From Haloplanus sp. HW8-1 (lineage in GTDB: Archaea; Halobacteriota; Halobacteria; Halobacteriales; Haloferacaceae), in NCBI RefSeq assembly GCF_023703795.1, contig NZ_CP098518.1, positions 2,542,001-2,606,000 on the forward strand: DNA of 64,000 bases, written 5' to 3'. The position numbers and the translations under genes are program-made. Below, piece after piece: positions 50,717-59,699 of this stretch. A model generated the notes under the pieces. The model did no database searches. It worked only from the letters and a program-made list of their open reading frames with translations, and had not been told where the DNA came from. The stretch's first letter is position 1, and each line of letters begins with the position of its first letter.

Positions 50717-51357
50717 TGGTCCGGGCGAAGATCTGCGGCGTGACGACCGAGGCGGACCTGCAGGCGGTCGCCCGTGCGGGCGCCGACGCAGTCGGCGTCA
50801 TCTCGGAGGTGTCGGTCGATACGCCCCGAGAGATCGCGCCGGAACGGGCCGCCGACCTCGTGGCCACCGCGCCCCCGTTTCTCTCGACGGTCCTGGTGTC
50901 GATGCCCGACTCGCCGTCCCGGGCGGTCGAACTCGCCGGTGCCGTCACGCCCGACGCAGTCCAGTTGCACGGCGACTTCGAGGCCGCGGACGTACGGTAC
51001 GTACGCCGGGAGGCGCGGACGGACGTGATCGTGGCCGTCGACGCGGCCGACGCCGACCGCGCCCGGACCTACGACGGCGTCGCCGACGCCGTCCTGCTTG
51101 ACTCGACGACCGAGTCCGGCGCGGGCGGGACGGGCGAGACCCACGACTGGGACACTGCGGCCGATCTGGTCGACGATCTCTCGACGCCGGTCATCCTCGC
51201 GGGTGGTCTGACCCCGGAGAACGTCGCCGAGGCGATCCGGACGGTCGGTCCCTACGCGGTCGACGTATCGAGCGGCGTCGAACGTCGGGGTGGCGAGAAA
51301 CACCACGAGGCGGTCAGGGCGTTCGTCCGTGGCGCCGATGTGGAGGTGTCGGGATGA
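50716..51357 (+). CDS. trpF: Phosphoribosylanthranilate isomerase
   Basis: A 213-residue TIM-barrel TrpF that converts phosphoribosylanthranilate to CdRP. MVRAKICGVTTEADLQAVAR carries the catalytic Cys region (KICGVT), VQLHGDFEA the following barrel strand, VDAADADRAR and LLDSTTE the catalytic Asp regions, and PVILAGGLTPENVAEAIRTV with AVDVSSGVE the phosphate site. The start codon overlaps the trpD stop region and the stop overlaps the trpE start by ATGA, so the three are translationally linked. The order trpDFEG differs from the bacterial trpEGDCFBA. Confidence 0.95.
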   Translation: MVRAKICGVTTEADLQAVARAGADAVGVISEVSVDTPREIAPERAADLVATAPPFLSTVLVSMPDSPSRAVELAGAVTPDAVQLHGDFEAADVRYVRREARTDVIVAVDAADADRARTYDGVADAVLLDSTTESGAGGTGETHDWDTAADLVDDLSTPVILAGGLTPENVAEAIRTVGPYAVDVSSGVERRGGEKHHEAVRAFVRGADVEVSG

Positions 51358-52982
51358 GCCCCGACGGCGACCGGGCGACCTTCGTCGACTCGCTCGCCGA
51401 CCGCGACGAGGCGGTCGTCGCCCGCCTCGCCGTCACCCTCGACGCCGAGACGACGCCGCTGTCGGCCTACGCCGCGCTCGACGACCGCAGCGACTACGGG
51501 TTCCTCCTGGAGAGCGCGGAGAAGACGCCCTCCAGCGATCCGGAGGGCGCATTCACGTCCGGCGAGGGGACGGATCGCCACGCGCGCTTTTCGTTCGTCG
51601 GGTACGACCCCGATGCGGTCGTCTCGGTCACGGGGACGGACGTGACCGTCGAGTCACTCGGCGGGCCGGCGGCGACGGTGGTCGCCGAACGGGCCGGGAC
51701 TGGCCTCGGGGACGACGCCGACGTCCTCGATGCCCTTCGCACCGCTCTCCCCGACCTCGATCGTGTCGGGTTCCCGTCCGCGGATCGCCAGCATCTCGAT
51801 GGGGGCCTGGTCGGCTTTCTCGCCTACGACGCCGTCTACGACCTCTGGCTCGACGAGGTCGGCGTGGAGCGTCCCGACCCCGTGGTTCCCGACGCGGAGT
51901 TCGTCCTGACGACGCGGACGCTCGCGTTCGACCACGCCGAGGGGACCGTCCGGCTTGTCTTCACGCCGGTCGTCGAACCGGACGCCGACCCCGGCGCACT
52001 CTTCGATGCGCTCCGCGAGGAGGCCACCGAGATCGAGCGGACGCTCGTCGGCGCGGAGACGCCCGACCCTGGCGGCTTCGTGAAGACCGGCGAGAGTGCC
52101 GGTCCCCGCGAGGCGTACGAGGACGCGGTCCGTCGGGCGAAAGATCACGTCCTCGATGGCGACATCTACCAGGGTGTGATCTCCCGGAAGCGGGAACTCA
52201 CCGGCGAGATCGATCCGCTCGGCCTGTACGAGTCGCTCCGTGCGGTCAACCCCTCGCCGTACATGTATCTCCTCCGTCACGACGACCGTTCGATCGTGGG
52301 CGCCAGCCCCGAGACGCTGGTGTCGGTGCGGGGCCAGCGTGTCGTCTCGAACCCCATCGCGGGCACCTGTCCGCGTGGCTCGGGCCCCGTCGAGGACCGT
52401 CGCCTCGCCGGCGAGATGCTCGCCGACGGGAAGGAGCGCGCCGAACACACCATGCTGGTGGATCTGGCGCGCAACGACGTGCGACGCGTCTCGGAGCCGG
52501 GGTCGGTCCGCGTCGAGGAGTTCATGAACGTCCTGAAGTACTCCCACGTCCAGCATATCGAGTCGACGGTGACCAGCACGCTCGCGACCGGGACGGATCC
52601 GGGCGCCGGCGGCGAGCGACTCCCGCCGTTCGACGCCTTCGACGCGACGCGAGCGACGTTCCCCGCCGGGACGCTCACGGGCGCGCCGAAGGTGCGGGCG
52701 ATGGAGATCATCGACGATCTGGAACGGGAGCCTCGCGGCGTCTACGGCGGCGGCGTCGGCTACTACTCGTGGTCCGGCGACGCCGAGTTCGCCATCGTCA
52801 TCCGGACGGCGACGGTCGAGCGCGGAACGGCGGATCACATCACGGTTCAGGCGGGGGCGGGCATCGTCGCCGACAGCGACCCGACGAGCGAGTACGAGGA
52901 GACCGAACAGAAGATGGGGGGGGTCCTCGACGCGCTCGAACGCTTGGAGACGACCGCCCCCGAACCGGAGGCCCGCCGATGA
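51354..52982 (+). CDS. trpE: Anthranilate synthase component I
   Basis: A 542-residue TrpE, making anthranilate from chorismate and ammonia. The N-terminal regulatory domain includes LLESAEKTPSSDPEGAFTSG, the usual place where tryptophan binds for feedback inhibition (LLES motif). The catalytic part has DIYQGVISRKRELTGEIDPL, MYLLRHDDRSIVGASPETLV, PIAGTCPRGS, HTMLVDLARNDVRRVSEPGS and FPAGTLTGAPKVRAMEIID, all standard. Slightly longer than bacterial TrpE, as usual in halophiles. ATGA overlaps link it to trpF and trpG. Confidence 0.96.
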   Translation: MSPDGDRATFVDSLADRDEAVVARLAVTLDAETTPLSAYAALDDRSDYGFLLESAEKTPSSDPEGAFTSGEGTDRHARFSFVGYDPDAVVSVTGTDVTVESLGGPAATVVAERAGTGLGDDADVLDALRTALPDLDRVGFPSADRQHLDGGLVGFLAYDAVYDLWLDEVGVERPDPVVPDAEFVLTTRTLAFDHAEGTVRLVFTPVVEPDADPGALFDALREEATEIERTLVGAETPDPGGFVKTGESAGPREAYEDAVRRAKDHVLDGDIYQGVISRKRELTGEIDPLGLYESLRAVNPSPYMYLLRHDDRSIVGASPETLVSVRGQRVVSNPIAGTCPRGSGPVEDRRLAGEMLADGKERAEHTMLVDLARNDVRRVSEPGSVRVEEFMNVLKYSHVQHIESTVTSTLATGTDPGAGGERLPPFDAFDATRATFPAGTLTGAPKVRAMEIIDDLEREPRGVYGGGVGYYSWSGDAEFAIVIRTATVERGTADHITVQAGAGIVADSDPTSEYEETEQKMGGVLDALERLETTAPEPEARR

Positions 52983-53614
52983 GGGTCCTCGTGATCGACA
53001 ACTTCGACTCCTTCACGTACAACCTCGTCGAGTACATCTCGGACCACCCCGACCCGCTGACCGGCGAGCCGATCGCGGTCGAGGTGCTGAAAAACACCGC
53101 CAGCCTCGACGAGGTTCGGGCCGTCGATCCGGACGCCATCGTCGTGAGTCCGGGACCGGGACATCCGAAAAACGACCGCGACGTCGGCGTGACCAACGCG
53201 GTCTTCCGGGAGGTGAGCCCGACGGTGCCGACCCTCGGGGTCTGTCTCGGCCTGGAAGCGGCCGTCTACGCCTACGGCGGCACGGTAGGACACGCTCCGG
53301 AACCGATCCACGGCAAGGCCTACCCCGTCGACCACGACGGCGAGGGCGCCTTCGCCGGACTCCAGCAGGGGTTCCGGGCCGGGCGATACCACTCGCTGGT
53401 GGCGACGACCGTCCCCGACTCCTTCGAGGTGACGGCGACGACGACCCACACCGACGCCGAGGGCGTCGACCACGAACTCGTCATGGGGATCCGGCATCGC
53501 GACCATCCCATCGAGTGTGTCCAGTTCCACCCCGAGTCGGTGTTGACGGCTGCCGGCCACGACGTGATCGACAACTTCCTGCGGGCGGCCCGGACGCCGG
53601 ACGCGACGGTCTAA
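52979..53614 (+). CDS. trpG: Anthranilate synthase component II (glutamine amidotransferase)
   Basis: A 211-residue class I glutaminase that supplies ammonia to TrpE. MRVLVIDNFDSFTYNLVEYI opens the fold, SPGPGHPKNDRDVG is conserved, the nucleophile Cys lies in LGVCLGLEAAVYAYGG (where many bacterial TrpG read GVCLGHQ), and the His-Glu pair is in CVQFHPESVLTAAG. Because of the ATGA overlap with trpE the start is 52979. The family also includes PabA, but the operon makes TrpG clear. Its stop overlaps that of the small membrane protein on the other strand by 3 nt. Confidence 0.95.
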   Translation: MRVLVIDNFDSFTYNLVEYISDHPDPLTGEPIAVEVLKNTASLDEVRAVDPDAIVVSPGPGHPKNDRDVGVTNAVFREVSPTVPTLGVCLGLEAAVYAYGGTVGHAPEPIHGKAYPVDHDGEGAFAGLQQGFRAGRYHSLVATTVPDSFEVTATTTHTDAEGVDHELVMGIRHRDHPIECVQFHPESVLTAAGHDVIDNFLRAARTPDATV

Positions 53615-53817
53615 AACAGGAACAGCGACGCCAGCAGCACCACCCCGACCACGACGGCGGCGATGGTGACCAGCCGCCAGGCGATTTTCAACACGACGCG
53701 ACCGACCAGGATCACCACGCCGATGCCGACGATCGCCACGAGCAACTGTCCGAGCGGTCCACCGAGGACGCCATCCAACTGGAGCACCACGTGAGGCGTG
53801 AGCGACATGTTCGGCAT
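53611..53817 (-). CDS. Small hydrophobic membrane protein
   Basis: A 68-residue membrane protein, MPNMSLTPHVVLQLDGVLGG then two hydrophobic segments (LLVAIVGIGVVILVGRVVLK and LVTIAAVVVGVVLLASLFLF). No domain is recognised; similar tiny membrane proteins are common in haloarchaea and have no known role. ATG 53808 (MSLTPH) is an equally good start. An AT-rich element (GGATATATCACTATTAGTAC, about 53873-53892) lies around 60 nt upstream. It is convergent with trpG with a 4-nt overlap. Confidence 0.7.
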   Translation of the reverse strand: MPNMSLTPHVVLQLDGVLGGPLGQLLVAIVGIGVVILVGRVVLKIAWRLVTIAAVVVGVVLLASLFLF

Positions 53818-54223
53818 GGTCTCACAGCGGGCGCATAAGTCTGTGGGCGGGGGCTCTCCACCGTCGGTCGATTGGATATATCACTATTAGTACAATAATC
53901 GTCCGCTCGTGAATCCCCGACTGACTGCGAGTGGTTCGCTGCCGTGACACGTGGTCGTCACGCCACCTCCTGAGGCTCGCTCGTCAACCCCCCACTCATT
54001 CGACTGGATTTCACACCGCTGTCGGGCGATTGTGATCGACGAATTTCACTTCCACTCCGGTCTACACAGCGTTATATGTGATCGGCGGTGATGTTGGAAG
54101 CGTGTAGGCGGTCCACCGCCGCAGCCGACACCGTGAAGTAGACAGGAATCGGATAGTTCGGCGCTCGCGAAGATCGAACCAACGCCTTTACACCCCCGAT
54201 TCCACTTACAGCAACCGTCACAG
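53818..54223. other. Intergenic region before the ribonucleotide reductase
   Basis: About 400 nt without a supported gene. It holds an AT-rich stretch (ATATATCACTATTAGTACAATAATCG, positions about 53876-53901), a perfect 14-bp palindrome GGCGGTCCACCGCC near 54107, and at 54186-54194 a TATA-like CCTTTACAC about 30 nt before the leader ORF at 54224. No cobalamin-riboswitch box was recognised. Confidence 0.45.
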
Positions 54224-54313
54224 ATGAGCCGATTCGAACCAGCCACCGGACCACGCCCGACGGCAGTATGGGGTGGGGGGCCCCGAACCGCGACAACAAC
54301 GAGAGACACATGA
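54224..54313 (+). CDS. 29-residue leader ORF overlapping the nrdJ start
   Basis: MSRFEPATGPRPTAVWGGGP opens a 29-codon ORF whose TGA overlaps the ATG of nrdJ (ACACATGAG). The TATA-like CCTTTACAC at 54186 lies the right distance away for transcription to start at about this ATG, so the leader ORF would be read first as a leaderless message, and the reductase by reinitiation. The peptide has no recognised motif, and real translation is inferred only from position. Confidence 0.45.
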   Translation: MSRFEPATGPRPTAVWGGGPRTATTTRDT

Positions 54314-57300
54314 GTACGCACGACATCGACACCGACGAAGTGGAGCTACCGATCAAACGAACCGACGGGGACACGCTCGAGGAGCGACTCACCGCCAACG
54401 CGTATCACAACATTCTGCCCGCGCGCTATCTCCGGAAGGACGCCGACGGCGACCTGATCGAGGACCCCGAAGACCTGTTCCCGCGCGTCGCCAAGAACAT
54501 CGCCCTCGCCGAGGCGGTGTTCGAGTCGCGCAAGCGGGACGTCGAGATCACGGTCACGCCCGATCAGTTGAAGCCGGATCACCCGCGGCGTGACGAACTC
54601 GCCGCCGAGGTGTTCGGGGCGGGCACGACCGCCGAGTCCGACGCCGAGACGACGCTCACCGAGTACAACGTCAACAAGTTCGCCTACGAGACGGTCGTTC
54701 CCGAACTTCCCGACGAGGTCAGGTCGGTCGTCGAGGAGACCCGCGACGAGTTCGAACGGCTGATGGGCGATCTCTCTTTCATGCCCAACTCGCCGACGCT
54801 GATGAACGCGGGCGACGAACTCCAGCAGCTTTCGGCGTGTTTCGTCGACTCGCCCGAGGACGACATCGACGACATCCACCAGACCGCCAAGGAGGCCGCC
54901 CAAGTGTTTCAGTCCGGGGGCGGCATGGGCTATGCCTTCTGGCGGCTCCGCCCCTACGGCGACGCCGTCGGCTCGACCGGCGGCATCGCCTCCGGTCCGA
55001 TCACGTTCATGCGGACCTTCGATCAGATGTGTGAAACCATCGCGCAGGGCGGCGCACGCCGGGGTGCCCAGATGGGCGTCATGCGGATCTCGCATCCGGA
55101 CGTCATCCAGTTCATCCACGCCAAGAACAAGGACGTCTCGCTGGCGCACACCCTCCGGCTCAACGACCCCGACGACTTCACCCACAACTCCTTCGCCGCG
55201 GCGCTGGAGGAGGCTCGCGAACTCATCGACGACGAGGGGAAGGTGCCGAAACACCTCCGCAACGCCGTCGAAGGCCATCTCTCCAATTTCAACATCTCCG
55301 TCGGCGTCACCGACGAGTTCATGGCGGCGCTGGAGGCGGGCGAGGAGTTCACGTTCACCAACCCGCGCACGGGCGAGCCACACGTCGCCACTGCCGAGAC
55401 GGCGGAACTCTACGAGATGTTCGGCCTCGGCGAGTACGTCGAGGTGGGGGAGGAACTGTCGATGCCCGCCGAGGTCATCTGGGAGGACATCGTCGAGGGC
55501 GCCCACGAGAACGGCGAACCCGGCGTAATCTACCTCGAACGCGTCAACAAACAGCACTCCTTCGACGTGGCGGAACATCCGGAGCATCGCATCCTCGCGA
55601 CCAACCCCTGTGGCGAACAGCCCCTGGAAGAGTACGAGGCCTGCAACCTCGGGCACATCAACCTCTCGACGCTCGTCGACTTCGACGCTCCCGACTGGCG
55701 GGTCTGGGCCGAGGAACACGAAGACGAGTACGACTCCGAGGCGGCGGCCGTCGAGGCGTACCTCGACGCAGCCATCGACTGGGAGGCGTTCGATCACCGC
55801 ATCGACTACGGCACCCGCTTTTTGGAGAACGTCGTCACGATGTCCGATTTCCCGGTCGACGACATCGAGCAGAAGGTCCGGGAGATGCGCAAGATCGGTC
55901 TGGGCGTGATGGGGCTGGCACAGCTGTACGTCCAGCTCGGTATCCGCTACGGGAGCGATACGGGCAACGAGGTGGCCCGACAGCTGATGACCCACATCAA
56001 CCACGAGTCGAAGTGGGCCTCCCACGAACTCGCCGCCGACCGCGGTGCCTTCGCCGACTGGGACGATTCGAAGTACGCCGCGCCCACCAAGCACCGCGAG
56101 TGGTTCGAACACCACACCGGGCTCGACGCCGACGAGTGGGCCGAGGGCTTCCCGATCCGCAACCACAACACGACCACCATCGCGCCGACGGGCACGACGT
56201 CGATGGTCGGCAACACCACCGGCGGCTGTGAGCCCATCTACAACGTCGCCTACTACAAGAACGTCTCCGACGACGTGCAGGGCGACGAGATGCTCGTCGA
56301 GTTCGACGACTACTTCCTGCGGACGCTGGAGGCAAACGACATCGACATCGACGCGGTCAAGCGGGAGGCCCAAGAGCAGATGGCCGACAACGCCTTCGAC
56401 GGCGTCGAGGGACTCGACACCGTTCCGGACCCCATCGGCGAACTGTTCGTCGTCACCGGCGACCTCTCCGGGAAGCAACACGCCGCGGTCCAGTGTGCCT
56501 GTCAGGAGGGCGTCGACTCCGCCATCTCGAAGACCTGCAACTTCCCCAACTCCGCCACGGTCGAGGACATGGACGAGGTGTACCGCTACATCTACGACCA
56601 CGGCGGCAAGGGCGTGACCGTCTACCGGGACGGCACGCGCTCGAAGCAGGTGTTGACCACCCGCGCGAAGAACACGGAGTTCGCCGACGAGAGCGAGGCC
56701 GCGGAGGCCCTGGTCGAGCAGATCGAGGACGTGTTCGGCGGCATCGAGGGCTTCCTCGACAACGAGGACGTCCAGGCGGCCCTCGACACGCAGCTCTCGG
56801 AGCTGCTCGCGGCCGCCGACGGCGAGCGCGAACCGGAACTCGGCACCAAGCGCCCCCGGCCGGACGTGCTCCACGGCGTCACCCAGCGCATCGACACTGG
56901 CTACGGGAAACTCTACGTCAACATCAACGAGGACGACGCCGGACGGCCGTTCGAGCTGTTCGCCAACATCGGCAACTCCGGTGGCTTCACCGCCTCCTTC
57001 ACCGAGGCACTGGCCAAGACCATCTCGACGGCCCTCCGCTCGGGCGTCGATCCACGCGAAATCGCCTCCGAACTGCAGGGCATCCGGTCGCCGAAGGTCG
57101 CCTGGGACAAGGGCGAACAGATCAACTCCATCCCCGACGCCATCGGGACGGCGATGCGGCGCTACCTCGACGGCGAGATCGACCAGCCCTACCCCAAACA
57201 GCAGAACCTCTCGGAACTGGAGAAAGCCGAGGCGGCCGCGATGGACGAGGGTCCGGAAGCCGACGGCGGTTCGACGGCCGCGACGGCCGACGACGACACC

Positions 57301-57414
57301 GCCGACCTCCTCGCCGCCGGTGAGAGTCCGGAGTGTCCGGAGTGTGGCTCGATGAGCCTCTACTACTCCGAGGGCTGCAAGACCTGCGAGTCCTGTGGCT
57401 GGTCGGAGTGCTGA
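54310..57414 (+). CDS. nrdJ: Adenosylcobalamin-dependent (class II) ribonucleotide reductase
   Basis: A 1034-residue B12-dependent reductase, which converts ribonucleotides to deoxyribonucleotides. The barrel domain has LSACFVDSPEDDIDDIHQTA, the substrate loop GGGMGYAFWRLRPYGDAVGS, and CGEQPLEEYEACNLGHINLS, and the active-site Cys region; APTGTTSMVGNTTGGCEPIY is the phosphate site. A TSCPD domain (LFANIGNSGGFTASFTEALA) lies near the C-terminus and the protein closes with a zinc ribbon and Cys pair (CPECGSMSLYYSEGCKTCES, ending WSEC). MSTHDIDTD at 54310 starts the protein, overlapping the 29-codon leader ORF. Oxygen-independent activity suits variable O2 in brines. Confidence 0.95.
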   Translation: MSTHDIDTDEVELPIKRTDGDTLEERLTANAYHNILPARYLRKDADGDLIEDPEDLFPRVAKNIALAEAVFESRKRDVEITVTPDQLKPDHPRRDELAAEVFGAGTTAESDAETTLTEYNVNKFAYETVVPELPDEVRSVVEETRDEFERLMGDLSFMPNSPTLMNAGDELQQLSACFVDSPEDDIDDIHQTAKEAAQVFQSGGGMGYAFWRLRPYGDAVGSTGGIASGPITFMRTFDQMCETIAQGGARRGAQMGVMRISHPDVIQFIHAKNKDVSLAHTLRLNDPDDFTHNSFAAALEEARELIDDEGKVPKHLRNAVEGHLSNFNISVGVTDEFMAALEAGEEFTFTNPRTGEPHVATAETAELYEMFGLGEYVEVGEELSMPAEVIWEDIVEGAHENGEPGVIYLERVNKQHSFDVAEHPEHRILATNPCGEQPLEEYEACNLGHINLSTLVDFDAPDWRVWAEEHEDEYDSEAAAVEAYLDAAIDWEAFDHRIDYGTRFLENVVTMSDFPVDDIEQKVREMRKIGLGVMGLAQLYVQLGIRYGSDTGNEVARQLMTHINHESKWASHELAADRGAFADWDDSKYAAPTKHREWFEHHTGLDADEWAEGFPIRNHNTTTIAPTGTTSMVGNTTGGCEPIYNVAYYKNVSDDVQGDEMLVEFDDYFLRTLEANDIDIDAVKREAQEQMADNAFDGVEGLDTVPDPIGELFVVTGDLSGKQHAAVQCACQEGVDSAISKTCNFPNSATVEDMDEVYRYIYDHGGKGVTVYRDGTRSKQVLTTRAKNTEFADESEAAEALVEQIEDVFGGIEGFLDNEDVQAALDTQLSELLAAADGEREPELGTKRPRPDVLHGVTQRIDTGYGKLYVNINEDDAGRPFELFANIGNSGGFTASFTEALAKTISTALRSGVDPREIASELQGIRSPKVAWDKGEQINSIPDAIGTAMRRYLDGEIDQPYPKQQNLSELEKAEAAAMDEGPEADGGSTAATADDDTADLLAAGESPECPECGSMSLYYSEGCKTCESCGWSEC

Positions 57415-57569
57415 TCGGAGGGGACTAGGATCCGACTCGATCCGTCGGGGGTGGTGCCGTTCCCACGGCGGTTCAGAAACGAACGCTTCGCACGACGCGA
57501 CGTTCCGAATCCGACAGCCCTCCCGCGCTCGGCGGAACTATCATATCGATGTAGACCCGAATCGGTTGC

Positions 57570-57689
57570 ATGCCCGCGTCAGGTGGACGACCCTGTCCCC
57601 GCTGTGAGACGGCGATGAATCGTCGTCACTGCAAGTACGTCTGTCCGAACCACGGGGTCGTCTACGACTGCAGCGATACGTTCTGGTGA
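57570..57689 (+). CDS. HVO_2523-type zinc finger small protein
   Basis: A 39-residue protein, MPASGGRPCPRCETAMNRRH then CKYVCPNHGVVYDCSDTFW. It has CPRC and CKYVC plus a His, enough for one zinc site, and matches the conserved haloarchaeal HVO_2523 family of single zinc-finger proteins. The family's role is unknown. It lies 155 nt after nrdJ, and 1 nt before the next small ORF. An AT-rich stretch TATCATATCGATG (57540-57552) is 20-30 nt upstream and may be its promoter. Confidence 0.85.
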   Translation: MPASGGRPCPRCETAMNRRHCKYVCPNHGVVYDCSDTFW

Positions 57690-57690
57690 C

Positions 57691-57825
57691 ATGACGAGTC
57701 ACGACCCATCCCGGTCCACGGCGCGCTCGCTCGACGGGTCGACAGCCGACCCGATCGGCGACGCGGCGGCGGTCCGCGAGGGCGGAACGAACGTGTGTAG
57801 CGTGACGGGAGCGGACCGATGGTGA
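57691..57825 (+). CDS. Short ORF between the zinc-finger gene and crtB (doubtful)
   Basis: A 44-codon ORF, MTSHDPSRSTARSLDGSTAD at the start, beginning 1 nt after the zinc-finger stop and ending 4 nt inside crtB with the ATGGTGA overlap. No motif is visible. The spacing suggests either a small translated linker gene or simply a leader of crtB. Low confidence. Confidence 0.3.
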   Translation: MTSHDPSRSTARSLDGSTADPIGDAAAVREGGTNVCSVTGADRW

Positions 57826-58820
57826 GCGACGACGGCGTCGCCCGTGGCAAGGCGATCCAGCGGCGGACCGGCAAGACGTTCCACCTCGCGACGCGCCTCC
57901 TCCCCGAGCGGGTTCGCGAGGCGACGTACGTTCTCTATGCCTTCTTCCGGGTTGCCGACGAGGTCGTCGACGACGCCGAGGGCGTCCCGCCGGCGGAACA
58001 GCGCGCGGAGTTGGAGCGGTTGCGCGCGGCGGCGCTCGGCGAGGAGCCGACGGACGACCCCGTCCTCGCCGCGTTCGCCGACCTCCGCGAGCGTCACGAC
58101 ATCGACGACGACGACGTGAACACGTTCGTCGACGCGATGCTGACCGACGTGACCAAGAGCCGGTACGAGACCTTCGAGGAGCTACGGACCTATATGGACG
58201 GGTCCGCCGCCGCCGTCGGACGGATGATGACGGCGGTGATGGACCCCGAACGGCCGGAGCGAGCGCTCCCCCACGCGACGGCGCTCGGCGAGGCGTTCCA
58301 GCTCTCGAATTTCCTCCGGGACGTGCGCGAAGATATCGTCGAACGCGACCGGATCTACCTCCCACGGGAGACACTAGACGAGTACGGCGTTGACGAGGGC
58401 GACCTCCGGAACTTCGAGATGAGCGACGACTTCCGACGGGCGATGGAGCGCGAACTCCGCCGGACCGAAGAGCTCTACCGCGAGGGCGTCGCCGGCATCG
58501 AGTATCTCCCCGCGGACTGTCGGTTCCCGGTGCTCGTCGCGGCGGTGCTCTACGCCGATCACCACCGTCTCATCCGCGAACGGAACTACGACGTGCTCTC
58601 GGCGACGCCGAGCATCGGGACGCCCCGCAAGCTAGCCCTGATCGCCAGAACGCGCTGGTACTGGCTGTGGAACCGTGATCCGGAGACCGTGTTCCGGCGG
58701 GTGAGTGCCGTGCCGGACGCCCCGGACGAACCGGCTCCCGAACGCGACCACACCCACACCCGTGGGTTCGGGCGGCGGCTGTTGCACGGAGCGGTCGAAG
58801 GGCTCCGGCGGCTGACCTGA
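57819..58820 (+). CDS. crtB: Phytoene synthase
   Basis: A 333-residue phytoene/squalene synthase family enzyme that joins two geranylgeranyl diphosphates to phytoene, the entry to carotenoids. Two Asp-rich motifs bind the diphosphates: FFRVADEVVDDAEG (about residues 42-55) and AFQLSNFLRDVREDIVERDR. YVLYAFFRVAD precedes the first. It ends in a basic tail. The gene is convergent with the cruF-lyeJ-crtD genes, and together they encode much of bacterioruberin synthesis, the red C50 pigment of haloarchaea. It follows the zinc-finger genes in the same direction. Confidence 0.94.
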   Translation: MVSDDGVARGKAIQRRTGKTFHLATRLLPERVREATYVLYAFFRVADEVVDDAEGVPPAEQRAELERLRAAALGEEPTDDPVLAAFADLRERHDIDDDDVNTFVDAMLTDVTKSRYETFEELRTYMDGSAAAVGRMMTAVMDPERPERALPHATALGEAFQLSNFLRDVREDIVERDRIYLPRETLDEYGVDEGDLRNFEMSDDFRRAMERELRRTEELYREGVAGIEYLPADCRFPVLVAAVLYADHHRLIRERNYDVLSATPSIGTPRKLALIARTRWYWLWNRDPETVFRRVSAVPDAPDEPAPERDHTHTRGFGRRLLHGAVEGLRRLT

Positions 58821-59699
58821 CTACGGCCAGCGGATCGGCGCCGGCACGTCGAAGCGATCGGTGTAGAGCAGTCCGAGGCCGAACAGGCCGCCCACGGCGG
58901 CCGCGCCCCAGTTGCCGAAGTAGACGTTGATCGCCCCCCAGAGCAGGACGAAACTCACCAGGTCGTCGAGGGCGAACTCGCAGGCGTCGAGGCGGGAGCG
59001 TAGCGCCGCTCGGTCGAGGACGGCATCGAGGACGAGGACGGTCACCGTCGCCGAGAGTATCCACCCCGCGAAGTTCGACAGCGGGACGCCGTACACAGGG
59101 CCGCCGCCGGGATAGGTCCAGAACCCGAGCGCGGCGGCGCCGGGGTCGAGGACGAGGTCCATGGCGACGACCGTGCCGACCACGGCGGGGAGGCGGACCC
59201 GGGCGGCGCCGGCCCGCGGGCCGAGCAAGAGCAGACAGAGCAGGTAGGCGTTACACACCAGCGGCAGGAAGAAGACGGGGAGGCCGATCGGGACGCCCGC
59301 GACGGTCGGCCCGAGGTCGATGGCGTAGTGGAAGTCGCCGTAGGGGACGCCGGTCCGCAGGCCGACGAACTCGACGGTGTAGGCGTAGCCGGCCAGGCCG
59401 ACCACCCCGAGAGCCGCCCGACGGTCGATCAGTGGCGCCACGCCGACCAGCAGCGGCGACCGCATGACGAGCGTTCCGAGCAGAATCAGGAGGGGATCGA
59501 AGGTCAGCGGCGGCGGCAGGACGCCCTCGGCGCTCCCTACGAGGAGGACGGCCCCGACGACCGGAAACACGACCGCCACGGTGAACCGGTTGTCGCGGAT
59601 CAGATCGTCGAGGCGGGTCTGGAGTTCGGCTCGCGCCGGACGGTGCGCAGTCGTCGTCGAGGCTGCGATCGATCCGTCGCCGCCGTCCTCGCTACCCAT
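58821..59699 (-). CDS. cruF: Bisanhydrobacterioruberin hydratase
   Basis: A 292-residue multi-pass membrane protein of the CruF (DUF422) family. LDPGAAALGFWTYPGGGPVY and GVPLSNFAGWILSATVTVLV are its core signature, with FVGLRTGVPYGDFHYAIDLG earlier. In haloarchaea CruF adds water to bisanhydrobacterioruberin in the last step to bacterioruberin. There are hydrophobic helices over most of the length and a 28-residue polar N-terminus. Last gene of crtD-lyeJ-cruF on the minus strand; its ATG overlaps the lyeJ end by 8 nt. Convergent with crtB. Confidence 0.92.
   Translation of the reverse strand: MGSEDGGDGSIAASTTTAHRPARAELQTRLDDLIRDNRFTVAVVFPVVGAVLLVGSAEGVLPPPLTFDPLLILLGTLVMRSPLLVGVAPLIDRRAALGVVGLAGYAYTVEFVGLRTGVPYGDFHYAIDLGPTVAGVPIGLPVFFLPLVCNAYLLCLLLLGPRAGAARVRLPAVVGTVVAMDLVLDPGAAALGFWTYPGGGPVYGVPLSNFAGWILSATVTVLVLDAVLDRAALRSRLDACEFALDDLVSFVLLWGAINVYFGNWGAAAVGGLFGLGLLYTDRFDVPAPIRWP

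Noticed and set aside
54224-54312. A cobalamin riboswitch before the B12-dependent reductase
   Set aside because: No B12 box or compact cobalamin-riboswitch core was recognised; a covariance search would be decisive.
54346-56874. An 842-codon minus-strand frame opposite nrdJ
   Set aside because: A shadow frame caused by the GC-rich codon bias of nrdJ; no motif and many unnatural runs of Val, Leu, Glu and Asp.
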